From Brachypodium distachyon (taxonomy: Eukaryota > Streptophyta > Magnoliopsida > Poales > Poaceae), in contig NC_016135.3 in assembly GCF_000005505.3 (NCBI RefSeq), forward strand, positions 5,225,501 to 5,289,500: a stretch of 64,000 bases of DNA. The letters are read 5' to 3'. This document shows, piece after piece, positions 10,800 to 22,506 of the stretch. The stretch's first letter is position 1. Each line of letters opens with the position of its first letter. The notes beneath the pieces were generated by a model, which made no database searches, was not told the origin of the DNA, and worked only from the letters and a program-made list of their open reading frames with translations. The position numbers and the translations under genes are program-made.

Positions 10800-10998
10800 T
10801 GGTGAACGGCGGAATCCTCGGCTGAGGAAGCGGAGGTTCAGGCTGAGGAAGCTGAGGCGTATGCAGTTGAGGAGGTTGCGGCTGAGGCTAAGGCTGAGGC
10901 GGAGGCGGAGAGCCTACATGAAGACCCCTCGGAGCCGCCCGCTCAGCCAATGCCGGCGGAGTGGACGAACGTGGTCGCTCCTGGATCACCCACCCATT
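10800..10998 (+). pseudogene. Glu/Ala-rich coding remnant inside CACTA element
   Basis: One plus-strand frame across this stretch reads as an almost pure Glu/Ala run (SSAEEAEVQAEEAEAYAVEE and on), then a Pro-rich segment and a stop. It has no start codon of its own and no recognised domain. It may be the end of an element-encoded acidic protein or a captured host exon. Confidence 0.35.
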
Positions 10999-11610
10999 GA
11001 GATAGAAGTACGCAACTATTATCTTGCGAACCATGGTGGAGTTGTTCCTGGTCGACTTGCATTGCATCCGGCCGCTTTTATAGCCGAGGCGAGGCAGTCC
11101 ATGGACCGAAAAGGAAGGCGACGGACCGGATAAAGAGGAACACCACTTCCCGAAGCATCGCCATGGCTATGCATGCACCTGTACTGAGCTCGCTCTGAAG
11201 TCTGAACACGCTCCCTTTTTGACCTGCGCCCGTGTCTTATATAGATTCCATACATATCTCTGACGCATCCTATGTAGGACGGGTCACAGATATTCTGTGA
11301 CCATATATAGTTTTGACCCGTTTCTACTGCAAGTGTCAGAAGGTTGTTTAGCTTCAAAAGCTTGCACCGCTGACTCTTGTCGGATGATAGTGCGTCAGTT
11401 GTCTAGCAACCTATATATATCCCTGGTCCCCAGGGAAAGAAACCTCTCTCGTGAAATCTTTTCTTTGAATCCTTCCTTCATGGGTCGTAGTGGATACACC
11501 AACGATAGTGCTGAATCAATGATGTCATGGCTTAGGGACTCCATGTCCTGAGGTATGATCTTGAGTACCTTCTGTCCATTGAGGAAGGTACGATGGTGTA
11601 GGTAACTCAA

Positions 11611-11811
11611 GTGTCGAAGCTGCAAGCCATGCTACAGGAAGAAAAGAAGGTGAACACCAGATTACAGGAAGAAAAGAAGGTGAACACCAGATTATCTGCT
11701 GATATGCTCAAACTAGAGTTCGAACTTATTGCCCAGGACTGGGTGATAGAAGATCTCGAAACGGAGATACAAGAAGCGAAGAAACTATTGAAAACCTTAA
11801 AGTTCAGCTAA
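11611..11811 (+). pseudogene. Coiled-coil coding remnant with 30-bp duplication
   Basis: A frame of about 66 residues ends at 11811 and is a clear coiled coil. The segment LQEEKKVNTR is repeated exactly because of a perfect 30-bp tandem duplication at about 11633-11692. Upstream the same region (11480-11550) has another short frame. CACTA elements often encode a coiled-coil DNA-binding protein (TNPA type), so this could be its C-terminus. That is inference, and captured host coding sequence is equally possible. Confidence 0.4.
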
Positions 11812-12479
11812 AAGAGCAGACCAGCTTCTGTGTGGCATGTGTTAGCATTGCAGCGATATTAGCTGCTATTTTTTTTTGTGTTTTGTTAGCTGTAGCTTCG
11901 CTTTTATTGGAATTAATTAGCAACTATGCGTCGTGCATGTAAAAAAAATGAGTTTCAACAATTCTCTGACGTGCTTTAGAACAAGAAGTCGGTGAGCATG
12001 AAAAATTATACTGACGTCTCGGCACAACAACGTGTTAGAGATTTTCTCCTAAACAAAGTTGACGCTTCCAAGAAGCAAAGTGTCACAAAAGCTAGATCTT
12101 CCTCTGACGTTTACAAGACATGTAAGCGTCAGTAGAAACTACGCGTCAGAAGTGTGGACGTTCTCCGATGCTTCTTGCCGGTAAGTGTCAGAAATATCTT
12201 CCTACCACAGCCTCCGTATGCTAGCAGTGACAGTTCTTATAAGACGCGTCAGATGTAAGTGTCCGCGCTGACGCATTTTAGCTTTGCGTCAGTGGGAGCT
12301 TGCAGGATCAACGTTTGAGGAGTAACGGATTCTGTAATAGTGTAATGATTAGTCACTTGTCATCGTAAATGTTTATACTTTTGTCATATAATAATATTAG
12401 TCAAAGTTTAAAATATCTGACGGTAACAAAAATACACGCTCCTCATTTTGGAAGCGAAGGAGTAATATATATAAGCATG

Positions 12480-12902
12480 CGTGTCCTGCACGGCTGCCCC
12501 ATATAGCGGGTCATGGCATGCATATGCCACACGTAGACAAAGTGCCGGTCGATGCCGCTCAAGCTTTCATGGAGTCATGGCATGAGTATGACGATACAAA
12601 ATTGACAAAGACTGGTGAAGATAATTTGAACCCAACGATGACGATACTTGGGCCTGCCGCCTTGGCCAAGCAAGAATAAGAATCTAAACATCTTTTCGAA
12701 AAAGCCCAGGAAGAATCTTGGATTTCACACATACAACCACGCTCCTCTTAAAAAAAACAGTAGCAGCCTGACATCATTTCTCACTGGCGTTAAGCCGTAC
12801 ATAAGATCCCTCGATCACTGAGCTTAGCTCACACAGCACTCACTCAGCACGGCCAAAACAAGAACAGAGGCACGTCCTGAGCACGGAGCACCTCTAGCTC
12901 CA
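12480..12902 (+). promoter_or_regulatory. Copper amine oxidase promoter and 5' UTR
   Basis: This is the upstream region of the amine oxidase gene, starting about 140 bp beyond the end of the CACTA element. Similarity to the orphan copy at 5197-5560 marks the ancestral upstream sequence and shows which words have been kept. TACATAAG near 12795 is the best TATA-like candidate, but it is weak. The CACTA insertion at 12342 therefore sits within about 560 bp of the start codon. Confidence 0.6.
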
Positions 12903-15900
12903 ATGGATCACTCGACCTCCCTCCTCCGGCTCACCTTCTTCCTCCTCGGCGCGTCTCTCCTCGTCCTCGTCGTCCGCTCCGCCTTCCGCCTGCCCATCGA
13001 CGCATCCCTCTTCGACGACGCCGCCGGCAGCTGCACCCGCTTCTCCCCATGGGCCTGCCGCCAACAACCATCGAAGCCATCAAAGCCACCTTCCCACGAC
13101 CACAACTCCGACGTGCCGCGCCACCCGCTAGACCCGCTCACGGTCACCGAAATCAACCTCGCCGCCGCGCTCCTCCGCGCCCACCCGCCCTTCTCCGAGT
13201 CCCCATCCTCCCTCATCATCCACTCCCTCGCCCTCGACGAGCCCGAGAAGCCCCTCGTCCGCGCCTGGCAAAAGGCCAACAAAGCTGGCCTCAACACGCC
13301 GCTCCCCGCGCGCCGTGTCGTGGCCGTGGTCCGCTTCCATGGCGAGTCCCACGTGCTCTCCATCGACCTTGGCCCCAACGGCGCCATCGAGGCTCTCCCC
13401 GTCCCGGCGTCCGGGTACCCGACGATGACCATGGACGAGCAGGTGGCGCTCTGCGCCGCGCCGTTCGCGGACCCGGCCTTCAACGCCTCCATCGCGCGCC
13501 GCGGGGTCCGGATAACCGATGTCGCGTGCCTGCCGATTTCCTCCGGCTGGTACGGGCCCGACGAGGAAGGCCGGCGGGTGATCAAGGTGCAGTGCTTCTC
13601 CATGGAAGGCACGGCCAACTTCTACATGCGGCCCATCGAAGGGCTCACGCTCGTCCTCGACATGGACACCCGGGAAGTCGTGCACATCTCCGACCGCGGC
13701 GCCGGCATCCCTGTCCCCGACGCCAAGAACACCGACTACAGAGTGCACGCCGGAACCGGTGACGATGCAAAGAAGAAGAAGCGTGGAGCGGCACAACAGG
13801 CTTCAATGGAGGAGCTTGGATTCGAGGTGAAAGGGCACAAGGTGAAGTGGGGCGGATGGGAGATGCACGTGAAGGCGGACGCTAGGGCGGGGATGGTGGT
13901 GTCCATGGCGGAAGTGCAAGGGCGGGAGGTCATGTACAAGGGCATGGCGTCCGAGCTCTTCGTCCCCTACATGGATCCCACCGAGGCTTGGTACTTCAAG
14001 ACGTACATGGACGCCGGCGAGTACGGCTTCGGGCTGCAGGCCATGCCGCTCGTGCCGCTCAACGACTGCCCGAGGAACGCGGCGTACTTGGACGGCGTCT
14101 TCGTCGCCGGCGACGGGAAGCCCTACGTCAAGGAGAACATCATCTGCGTCTTCGAGCGCTACGCCGGCGACGTCGCCTGGCGACACTCCGAGGGGCCCAT
14201 CTCCGGCATGGACGTAAGTGCAACTGATGACTCTACTCTGATCTCTGCTCTGCTACCTTTGTTTTGTTGTTGTTTGGTGGTTTGTGTTTCACACGTACAC
14301 GTCTACGCGTCGGGGTATCCATGATGATGCTGACACAAGCAGGTCCGCGCCGGCCGCTCAAGAGCTTCATTTGGAGACTTTTGTGGTCACGGTTTGACAA
14401 CCTACAATGAGATTACTCTCACTCGTCCCAAGTAAGATTGGTGTAATACAAAGAGCAAAAATATACCCCCTCTTTCTGCATATACATACGTACAAAGCCA
14501 ATAACATAATTTTCTTTATCAACTTTCAAGCAAACAATATTCGATAGTTAGCTTATGTTATATCATCATAAGCTATTGTCACATACCACACGAATTTACC
14601 TAGATCAGCATGCAACTATTCCGGAATCTACCAGCCACCTTAGCAATCCTAACATCCCTAAACAGAATTATGTTCCTACAGGTTGAGATTAGACGGGATT
14701 ACAAAAATTAAGGTGCTAATTTTAGGGAATAGAAGATCCGCGTTCTATCTAGACTTCGTCTACAAGTTGAAGGTTGTAGATAGACTTTACACAAAGGAAA
14801 TTCAATACAGATCGATACTGTCACTGGGTGTTGACCTTGTATGTACGAAAAAAGGTATCGGTTTTGCTATTTCTAAGATGATTGAGAAAATAACTATTCC
14901 TAAGTCGATGCTAATAACCGTCTGGTCAGATAACTATTTTTAAGTTGATAGAGAAATAGACACTCCCTATTGTTTAGGCGAGGGCCTCATCCCTCATGCT
15001 AGGCTACACAAACACACCTCACACCGCAAATTAGAAATTCATGTTGGGCGAACACAGGATGAAAACTATAATAGGGAAATGCATGATTCTAGATAATTAA
15101 ACTCTAGATTAGATAAGGTGTCACAAAATTATAGACTAGGACAGGAACATATCACAAAATTACAAATTACTACATCTGTTCCTAAATAGTCCTAAGTCAA
15201 ACTTTTTCAAGTTTGACCAAGTTTACAGAAATCTACCAACATTTATAACTCAAAGTTAGTTTTATTTAATCCATCATTATATATTTTTTCATAGTACTCC
15301 ACATATTTGATATTGTGGATCTTAGTAGATTTTTTTATAAACTTGAAGAAGTTTGACTTAAGACAAAACTTGAAATTCGTATATTTAGAAATGGAGGGAG
15401 TAGAAAAGGAACCAATCTTATGACAACACTATTCTACATGGGTGTTTTATTTAGGCGCAGACGACACATCCGAGTTAAAAATAGATGGCCGGCCATTCGT
15501 CAACAAAGCGACACATCAAGAGTGAGATAGTTCATTTTTATTTTCTTGTTGTTTCTGCTAGCTTTCCCGTCGTTAGAATTTTCCTGCTGATACAACGTCA
15601 CCCACGACGTGCGAGGAGACGAGTGCAATCATTTAAGCTAAGCTACTCGGGAGTTTTTGTCTCCTTGCCAAAGGTGACAACGACCAAAAGGTAATTAAAA
15701 ATAGATTGAGAGGGAAGTTTCAGCATTATTGGTTGAACTTCTCAGCCTCAACTGAAGGAACTTCCAACAATAGTTGTTATAGCTAAGAAAGGAGAATCTT
15801 TGATTCCTGGACGAAAGAATCCTGGCCTCCCAAGTTGTTTTGTGTTGTTTCATCGAATCTTATAAAATAAGAGAAAAGGGCTGGACACTAACTACACTGC

Positions 15901-18315
15901 CCATTCGTCGATCACCATCATTCTGTCAATTTCACATGATAAATTAAGCAAATCAGCACGGCAAATGAGTATTATTCAGATAATTTGCTCATGTCGTCGG
16001 AGCTTAATTGGAAGCAGCTATACGCAAGCTAGGGTAGGGTCCGCACCCATAGTGGATGGATACTGACCGGCTTGGCTACGCATATCAATTGGAAGTGGAA
16101 ATAGCCACCATCTGTGTTTAATTGACATCACATCTGTTGCTTTTCGTTTTGCTCTACGTCTGTGGTGAGGTACGCGATTCACTGATTGCTTTTGATCGAA
16201 TGGATGATATTTACTTTGTTGTGTGGATGGATGGATGGATGTGTGCAGATAAGGGAGTCGCGGGCGAAGGTGACGTTGGTGGCGCGGATGGCTGCGTCGG
16301 TTGCCAATTACGACTACATCATGGACTGGGAGTTCCAAATGGACGGCCTCATACGCATCAAGGTACGCCGTGCCACCATCTGTGGTCTCCTTTCCTATCC
16401 TGATGAGCTTGAAAACGTGCAAGTTTTGTAAAAAAATAATTATTTCATGCCCTGCACCAAACAATGTTCTTAACAGTGACGAAACGCAAAGTAGAGTAGC
16501 GGACCATGACTTTTCCATCAACTGGCTGCCATCGACACATCACGAAAAGATCCACTGAATTTGTTCGCGGGCGGCAAGTAGATTCACAATAGACAAAAGA
16601 TGGATTAGACTTCTTAGTGGAGCTCATAGAGTATCTAACTTAGATTGGACCCCTCGTCTCCAGGGGCGAAGCTAGAGGAAAAAAAAAGACCAGGTGCACA
16701 ATATGTCTTGTTGTATGCAAATGGACCGAGCCGATGCTTGTTGGGTTGTTTACACCGTGAATTTTCAGGCCACGGTGCACTTTTCTTGATCTAGCCTGGT
16801 GCACATTGTAACCTTTTGTCTAATTGCTTGTAAATTTCGTTTGGAACCTGATGGGAGAGACCATGTAGCTCCGCCCTGCTCTTCTCGAGCTAGATGTACC
16901 CCTTGTCCTTGCAACTAGAGTAAATTTCGCAGAACCATAGATTTTGGGGCTATGTTTTCAAATAGACACAAGTTTAAGGGTTTTGCAACAGTTGCCGGCA
17001 TGTTTTGGGGTAATTTTTTTCACTCTACACAATAGTAATTAAGAAGCCAGTTTATCGTCGGCAAGATATTCAATCATGCCATAACTATTTGAAAAATGTA
17101 CCAATAGATTCGTATTCGAAAAAAGTTTTGGTTGTCTTACTATTGTAACATATAATTGAAAAACTATTATTATTAGTTTAACCGATTGTGATATTTCAAT
17201 CATAGAAGTAGTGACGGGAGCGGCAGTTTTACTGTTTTAGAAACGCCGATACACCGCTACAGTGCTAGGAATATAGGTTACTCGCAGTTTGATTAATGTA
17301 CCATGTTTTGTCTCGAATGATGCATATAAATGATGTTGCTTTAATGACCATTTCAGGTTGGCCTTAGCGGGATCCTGATGGTGAAGGGCACGCCCTACTC
17401 CCACATGAACCAGGTCCGACGGAACGAGGAGATGTATGGCACCCTGCTCTCCGAGAACGTCATCGGCGTTATCCACGACCACTACGTCACCTTCCGCCTC
17501 GACATGGACGTCGACGGCGCCGACAACTCTTTCGTCAAGGTGGAGATGGCCCGCCATAACACTGCTCCGGGCGAGTCCCCTCGGAAGAGCTACCTCAAGG
17601 CCACCCGACACGTCGCGAGCACAGAGAAGGATGCTCAGGTCCGTTTGAAACTTTACGAGCCGTCAGAGTTCCACCTCGTTAACCCGACGAAGAAGACACG
17701 TGTGGGGAACCCGGTAGGCTATAAGATCGTCCCAGGCGGCACTGCCGCCAGCTTGCTGGCCCCCGACGACCCGGCACAAAAGAGGGGTGCATTCACAAAC
17801 AATCAGGTGAATTAAAGCTTACGCATAATTCGGATTTAGGTTTGGAGACAAGTTTCAGCCAGGCATGGGCTTACTAAGTCGTGATTTGGTTTTTGTGGGA
17901 CAGATTTGGGTCACGCCGTACAACAAAAGCGAGGAATGGGCTGGTGGCCTGTTTGTATACCAGAGCAAAGGGGAGGACACGCTGGCTACATGGTCGGAGA
18001 GGTACATATCTGCATGTACTTTCAGTTCTTCATGAATATATCCCAATCGTGTGAATGGTCGGATCATTGATGTACCTGATCACTGCGGGGATGCACAGGG
18101 ACCGTCCGATCGAGAACAAGGACCTGGTGGTGTGGTACACGCTGGGGTTCCACCACGTCCCGTGCCAGGAGGACTTCCCCATCATGCCCACCGTCTCGGC
18201 CAGCTTCGACCTCAAGCCAGTCAACTTCTTCGAGAGCAACCCTATCCTGAAGCAACGGCCTGTCAAGGAAAACGATCTGCCCGTCTGCGCTGCAGCCTCT
18301 GCCGCTGCAGCCTGA
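12903..18315 (+). CDS. Copper amine oxidase (primary-amine oxidase), 729 aa, five exons
   Basis: Exons are 12903-14213, 16249-16362, 17357-17806, 17904-18001 and 18099-18315, all with GT/AG introns, giving 729 residues. That is a normal length for a plant copper amine oxidase. An N-terminal hydrophobic stretch (about residues 8-26) is a signal peptide or anchor, so the product is probably apoplastic or vacuolar. The N2 and N3 domains (about 85-290) precede the catalytic beta-sandwich. Catalytic residues are visible: the general-base Asp370 in YMDAGEYG, the topaquinone precursor Tyr458 in VANYDY (exon 2), the copper ligands His515 and His517 in IHDHYV, and a third ligand in GFHHVP (676/677). 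The family oxidises primary amines, in plants putrescine, spermidine and others, to aldehydes with release of ammonia and hydrogen peroxide. The C-terminus AAASAAAA carries no peroxisomal signal. A possible poly(A) signal AATAAA lies at 18621. No defect was seen. Substrate preference cannot be read from sequence. Confidence 0.93.
15170..15400. mobile_element. Stowaway MITE in amine oxidase intron 1
   Basis: The ends are CTACATCTGTTCCTAAATA and (minus strand) CTCCCTCCATTTCTAAATA, flanked by TA on both sides, 231 bp. It sits in the 2.0-kb first intron. The rest of that intron holds nothing recognisable. Confidence 0.85.
16661..16878. mobile_element. hAT-type MITE in amine oxidase intron 2
   Basis: Terminal inverted repeats are CAGGGGCGAAGCTA and (minus strand) CAGGGCGGAGCTA. 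The 8-bp flanks are CTCGTCTC (16653-16660) and CTCTTCTC (16879-16886), identical at seven of eight positions, as expected of an aged hAT target duplication. The element is 218 bp and non-coding. Confidence 0.82.
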
Positions 18316-18948
18316 GGCCGTCGATGACGATGAAGTTATATCCATATATGGTAATTGTTCATGCATGCGCGTCCATTTATGAATGAACAGCGCAAAGTTC
18401 CTTACCGTTGTACTGTACTTCAAATTATAAGGAAGTGGTGCGTCGGTCGTCTGGGGAGCTCATTCGTGAAGGCGTTGGTTAAACTAGTATTGGCTGTTTA
18501 GTAGCTGTAGTTTGGAATGTTGGTTCTTCCTGTTGATCTGTTCTGACGTTGGCTGTGTTTGTTGGTGGTTGTTTTGCTTTTATCACAGGTATCCCTAGCG
18601 GGATCTTGTTTCGGCTTTCTAATAAAGTTGGGCCCAAAAAGCTTTTTATCGATAAAAGGACATAATGGATGTCCATACTCATTTGCTACTAGTAGAACTC
18701 TCAAAGTCAAGTCACCAAGCACTCTTCCATGCGTATCCACTGGCTCATGCACACAATTTTCCTAGAGCCCTACAAGAAACCGGTTTTGCTATATCTAAAA
18801 AAAATACAGAAACAATGCCGGCGAGCTGTGTACCAAAGGACACAAAATTACAGAGCATGTGTTAAGTGTATGGAAGACACAACATGTGTTTTTTATGGGT
18901 ATGTCTATGTCTCAAGCGTCCGACTTTTCAGTAAAAGGATAAAATCTA
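18316..18948. other. Amine oxidase 3' UTR and intergenic sequence
   Basis: This includes the probable 3' UTR up to a poly(A) signal near 18621. Beyond that I recognise nothing. Confidence 0.45.
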
Positions 18949-19061
18949 CTACCTCCGTCTCATAATTCTTGTCTCAAATTTGCCCAAAAATGAATGTATC
19001 TATTCCTAAAAGGTGTCTAGATATATGTAATATTTCGACAAGAATTATGGAACGGAGGGAG
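18949..19061. mobile_element. Stowaway MITE, 113 bp
   Basis: The ends are CTACCTCCGTCTCATAATTC and (minus strand) CTCCCTCCGTTCCATAATTC, with TA on both sides. It is short and nearly palindromic, with GACAAGAATTATG pairing with CATAATTCTTGTC. Confidence 0.88.
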
Positions 19062-19264
19062 TAGTTGATTTTATCAGGGCATTTTGACGCCGTCCCTACT
19101 TTCTCCTCTCCATCATTCGTCACGAATTGTAAAATACGATTCAGATCCAATGGGTGAGCAATCAACTTGTTCCTAACTAAAAATCAGGCAACTCGGATAT
19201 AAGGAAACCCTTGTTTGAAAACAAAAATCTATATGAAGAATCATTAACCATTGTAAACAACTTA

Positions 19265-19502
19265 CTACCTCCGTCCAACAATATAAGGTGTATTAGTTTT
19301 CCTTTGACCAATGCTTTGACCTCAAATTACTCTATTAATATCTAATTATATGACATAGATTCATATCCATTATATTTCTACTCAAATATATTTGCTTATG
19401 GATATGATTTTGATCACATTAGTCACATATTCATGAAGTAATTTGTGGTCAAATGTTTGGTCAACCGAACCCTAATATCCTCGTATTGTTGGACGGAGAG
19501 AG
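19265..19502. mobile_element. Stowaway MITE, 238 bp
   Basis: The ends are CTACCTCCGTCCAACAATA and (minus strand) CTCTCTCCGTCCAACAATA, flanked by TA. Internal sequence is AT-rich and non-coding. Confidence 0.87.
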
Positions 19503-19633
19503 TATCTTTCAGTCAGACCTTTTGTTTTCATCCGTGTGGCTAAGGATATTATCGATGGTGGGTTTGGCAGAGTAGCGGCTAAGGGTACTGTTATTGGCAC
19601 ATGTTGAACATGTTTCTTTAATTTGAGTGGACA

Positions 19634-20231
19634 TCTATTATATTATTAAAACAAAAGAGAGGAAGCCACGACGTTTGTTCACATAGGCAAAATAAATCTT
19701 CGTTGTTGATCATATTGGTGTGTCTAATTTGAATGTCTCGGACTTAAAAGGAAATACGAAAGACGCGTGCTCCATGTGAAACGGGTCGTATGCGAGTGGG
19801 ACGACCCTATCGGAAGCAGAGCGGGTACGCGATACGTTCTGTCATGCTGACATCATCAAGCCAATGCGTGTCATCGTTGTTTGAACTAGATGATACGCAG
19901 CATCGGTGAAGAAAAATACTTAAAGTATAATACTTTAATTGTTGTTGGTATTTATAACCGGCCTGCACTTCTAAAAATTTAATGGAGAAATTTAGTAAAA
20001 ATTATACAGCACGTAAAATCAATCGATGAGAGAAAACTCAGAAAAGCATCATGCCCGTTCAAGGCACCAATGATGTCGCCATCGTCCGAGCAAGTTCCGG
20101 CCAAGATTAACGAAGATAACCGAATTTCGTCTTGTATAGTCACAGTTCGGGATGCAGGTTGGATGATTTCTTCATCCGAGAGAAATGATGTACGGAGTAT
20201 TAGGATATTTATTTCTATTTAGATATACTAG
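19634..20231. mobile_element. Helitron-like termini (tentative)
   Basis: TCTATTATATTATTAAAAC at 19634, preceded by A, resembles the 5' end of many grass Helitrons. At 20228 the minus strand ends CATTATACTAG followed by T, just after an imperfect CCGT...ATGG hairpin with GCAACGCA in the loop, which resembles a Helitron 3' end pointing the other way. These may be parts of two elements. No helicase is present. Confidence 0.3.
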
Positions 20232-21405
20232 TATAATGTCCATGCGTTGCTACGGTCACTTAGAATGCGTTTGGTTTGCCGTGAAGCAAAAGTGGGTAGA
20301 GATAGCCATTGAAGGCGTGTATAAAGATATTTCTTTTCTGTGTTTGGTTGTCTAACCTGGATGAGCTGGATTGTGGTAACATTTGTGTGCCAAAATGAGA
20401 TTACCTTCTCCATATAATGATAATGGTTAAAATTCTTTAAGATCTAATACAACATTGATATGCGTATATAACCAGAAACATAAGTCACCATTATTACCAA
20501 CATAAACAAAAGAGGAGAAGGGGGAGGGGTCGGTACGAACAGAGAAAGATAGAAATAGAGACAGAGAGAGACGGAGAACGACAGAGAAGGGAAGTGGAGG
20601 AGGCACGCGCGGTCGGTGCAGGACCAGCTGCTCGACGATGGGGTGCACCGAGGAAACGCCTCTCGTGGGTCTACAGCCACCGCCCCCTCACCCAGCTCCT
20701 CTGTTGGTTGCCTCGTGCGGGAGGGAGCAGCGCCGACGGTGGGAGGGAGCGGCGCCCGAGCGGCAGAGAAGAGCAGCACCGACGGCAAGAGGGAGCGGCG
20801 CCAGCGGAGCAGATGGGAGACATGTCGGCGGCGGGACGTAGCGTGGCATGCGCGACAGAGCAGAGCAGCGCCGAAGTAGGGGGGATAAATGCCGGTGGCG
20901 GGCGGAGGGAAGGTAGGAGGAGAGGGAGGGGGACGACGGCCACAAGAGGTCGGGAGGAAGAGGAATTGAGGCACATCGGTATTGGGGTCGGGGAGAGATC
21001 TGGGAAAGGAGATGCATATTTGCAGAATAGCCAATATAATTTGGACCGCGGGTTGAATTATCCAAACTTGAAGGGGACAAATTGCAAAGTTCACGGACGG
21101 ACGACGACGAAGTAAGGGTTCCTCCCTTTATTATTTTGGTAGAAAAGATAAAAACTCTGACGTCGTCAAGCCTACCATACTAGTCGATCTGATCTTAATA
21201 TACTACGTATGTGTTCACAACATTGTTTAAATAAAATGCATTATTGGCTATATGTTTTAATACTGTTATACTGGTAAAATTCGTAAGAGTGGACATAATG
21301 CCATCATGTTCGGTTACATAGGCTAAATAATCTTCATTATCAAACATTATGGTCCAACTTATATCGGTCAGAACTAAAAATATAAAAAAATAAAGAATAA
21401 ATAAG
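20232..21405. other. Intergenic; GC-rich block possibly carried by a Helitron
   Basis: Positions 20560-21060 are GC-rich with GGAG and GCGGC runs and overlapping open frames on both strands, none with a recognisable domain. Near 21310 the words TACATAGGCTAAATAATCTTC echo the sequence after 19670 (CACATAGGCAAAATAAATCTTC), which suggests related element fragments on both sides. Confidence 0.35.
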
Positions 21406-22463
21406 TGTCGGGGGAATGACCCCGTGTAGGGTCATGACGACACATATTGGTCGGGTTAGTGAGAGCTAAGCTGACGTAAGCGAGCGCATCGGATTTGCTA
21501 AGCCGAGTTTTTAACAGGCCGGCATACCAAGAGTATGCCGGCATCTTTATCCTTGTTATAGTAAAATAAAACCCTTATATGGGCCGGGCCGTAAATCCTA
21601 CGTGGCAACTAGTAAGTTAACATTTCCCAAGCATGAGTCAAGACGCCCACGTGGCGCGGTCAATCCTACGTGGCAAAGGAAGACCAGTCAACAAGTCAAG
21701 CCTCTCATGCCATGGTCAAAAGGTCAAATGTGTTAGAGTAGGGGGCAAGAAATGTGTGAGGAGGGGGCCCCTAGTCCGCGGTGTACCATGAACCAAGCTT
21801 CCCTTTTCTCACATGGTGCACACAAAAGCTATGGACCAAAAGAGCTACTTTAACATTTCGCCCCCACTTTTCTCTCTCTCAAGGGTAGCCATGGTCTTTT
21901 GTCATGGACCCCTAAGCTATAAATACCCCCCATGGGAACATGTACCATTCACTCTCACTTGAATAAACTCAAGGGGAGAGGGCTAGAGTGCTTCCTCTAA
22001 GGTTCGCTCTCGCGCGCTGCTCTCGACTGAAAGTCGATCGGCCTCGAGGAAGCCTTCTAGGGGACTCTAGTTTCGAGGCCCCGAGCTGGCCTTGGTTGGC
22101 TCGGGCTCGAAAGAGAAGGGGTTGGGTTAGAGTTCCGAGGGTATCCTAACCTCGATACTTGGAAAGACGCGTTCGGTCCAAGTACGAGGCGGCCCCGACG
22201 AACCTCTTGCTGAAAGGTGTCTTGGGAAGATACGTTCGGTTCAAGCCCTTGGCTAACAACCCCCTCGAAGCTTTTCCTAACATAAAATTAAGTCGCACCC
22301 GCAGGGTTGACCGAATCTATTAAAAAAATATCGACGTGTCAACTTGTCCATGTGTATGACGACCTTCGCTATAAGGTCGGCATACACGCCCTACTTTTAT
22401 ACCCGCACTTGTGCCATCAAGCATTGGCACCCCTTACTCTAATTGTTGTCGAGAACAACAACA
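21406..22463 (+). repeat. 5' LTR of gypsy element 1 (Tat-like)
   Basis: The LTR begins TGTCGGGGGAATGACC and ends GAACAACAACA. A TATAAATA box lies at 21919 in the expected mid-LTR position. It is followed directly by a primer-binding site. The matching 3' LTR is not in the window; the 3' end of this element is cut by an inverted Tekay LTR at 37038. Confidence 0.85.
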
Positions 22464-22464
22464 G

Positions 22465-22482
22465 TGGCGCCGACCCTGGGGA
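22465..22482 (+). other. Primer-binding site, TGGCGCC type
   Basis: TGGCGCCGACCCTGGGGA follows the LTR end after one base. TGGCGCC-type sites are common in plant Ty3/gypsy elements. It marks the start of the internal region and confirms the plus orientation. Confidence 0.8.
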
Positions 22483-22506
22483 ACCCTCGCCGCAATTGAA
22501 GATCTA

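Larger units (their letters stand above)
8486..12342. mobile_element. CACTA (En/Spm-type) element with TAA target duplication, 3.86 kb
   Basis: The left end is CACTACTGCAGAATC and the right end, read on the minus strand, is CACTATTACAGAATC, with 13 of 15 bases matching. It is flanked by TAA at 8483-8485 and 12343-12345, the 3-bp duplication expected of CACTA transposons. Both subterminal regions (8500-8820 and 11960-12300) are full of CTGACG/CGTCAG hexamers in both orientations, as expected for transposase-binding repeats. No transposase (TNPD) domain is present. Inside are an acidic coding remnant, a coiled-coil remnant and an LTR insertion. It is therefore non-autonomous and lies just upstream of the amine oxidase promoter. 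Confidence 0.9.

Noticed and set aside
12908..13796. Long frames antisense and out of frame to the amine oxidase (236, 237 and 222 codons)
   Set aside because: They are shadows created by the GC-rich third positions of exon 1; the amine oxidase frame explains the region fully.
20594..21115. 173-codon plus-strand frame and a 216-codon minus-strand frame
   Set aside because: Both are compositionally biased readings of one GC-rich block, with no domain and no splice or promoter support.
19634..21350. A single Helitron spanning both termini
   Set aside because: The apparent 5' end at 19634 and 3' end at 20228 point in opposite directions, so one intact element is not supported; only tentative termini are listed.
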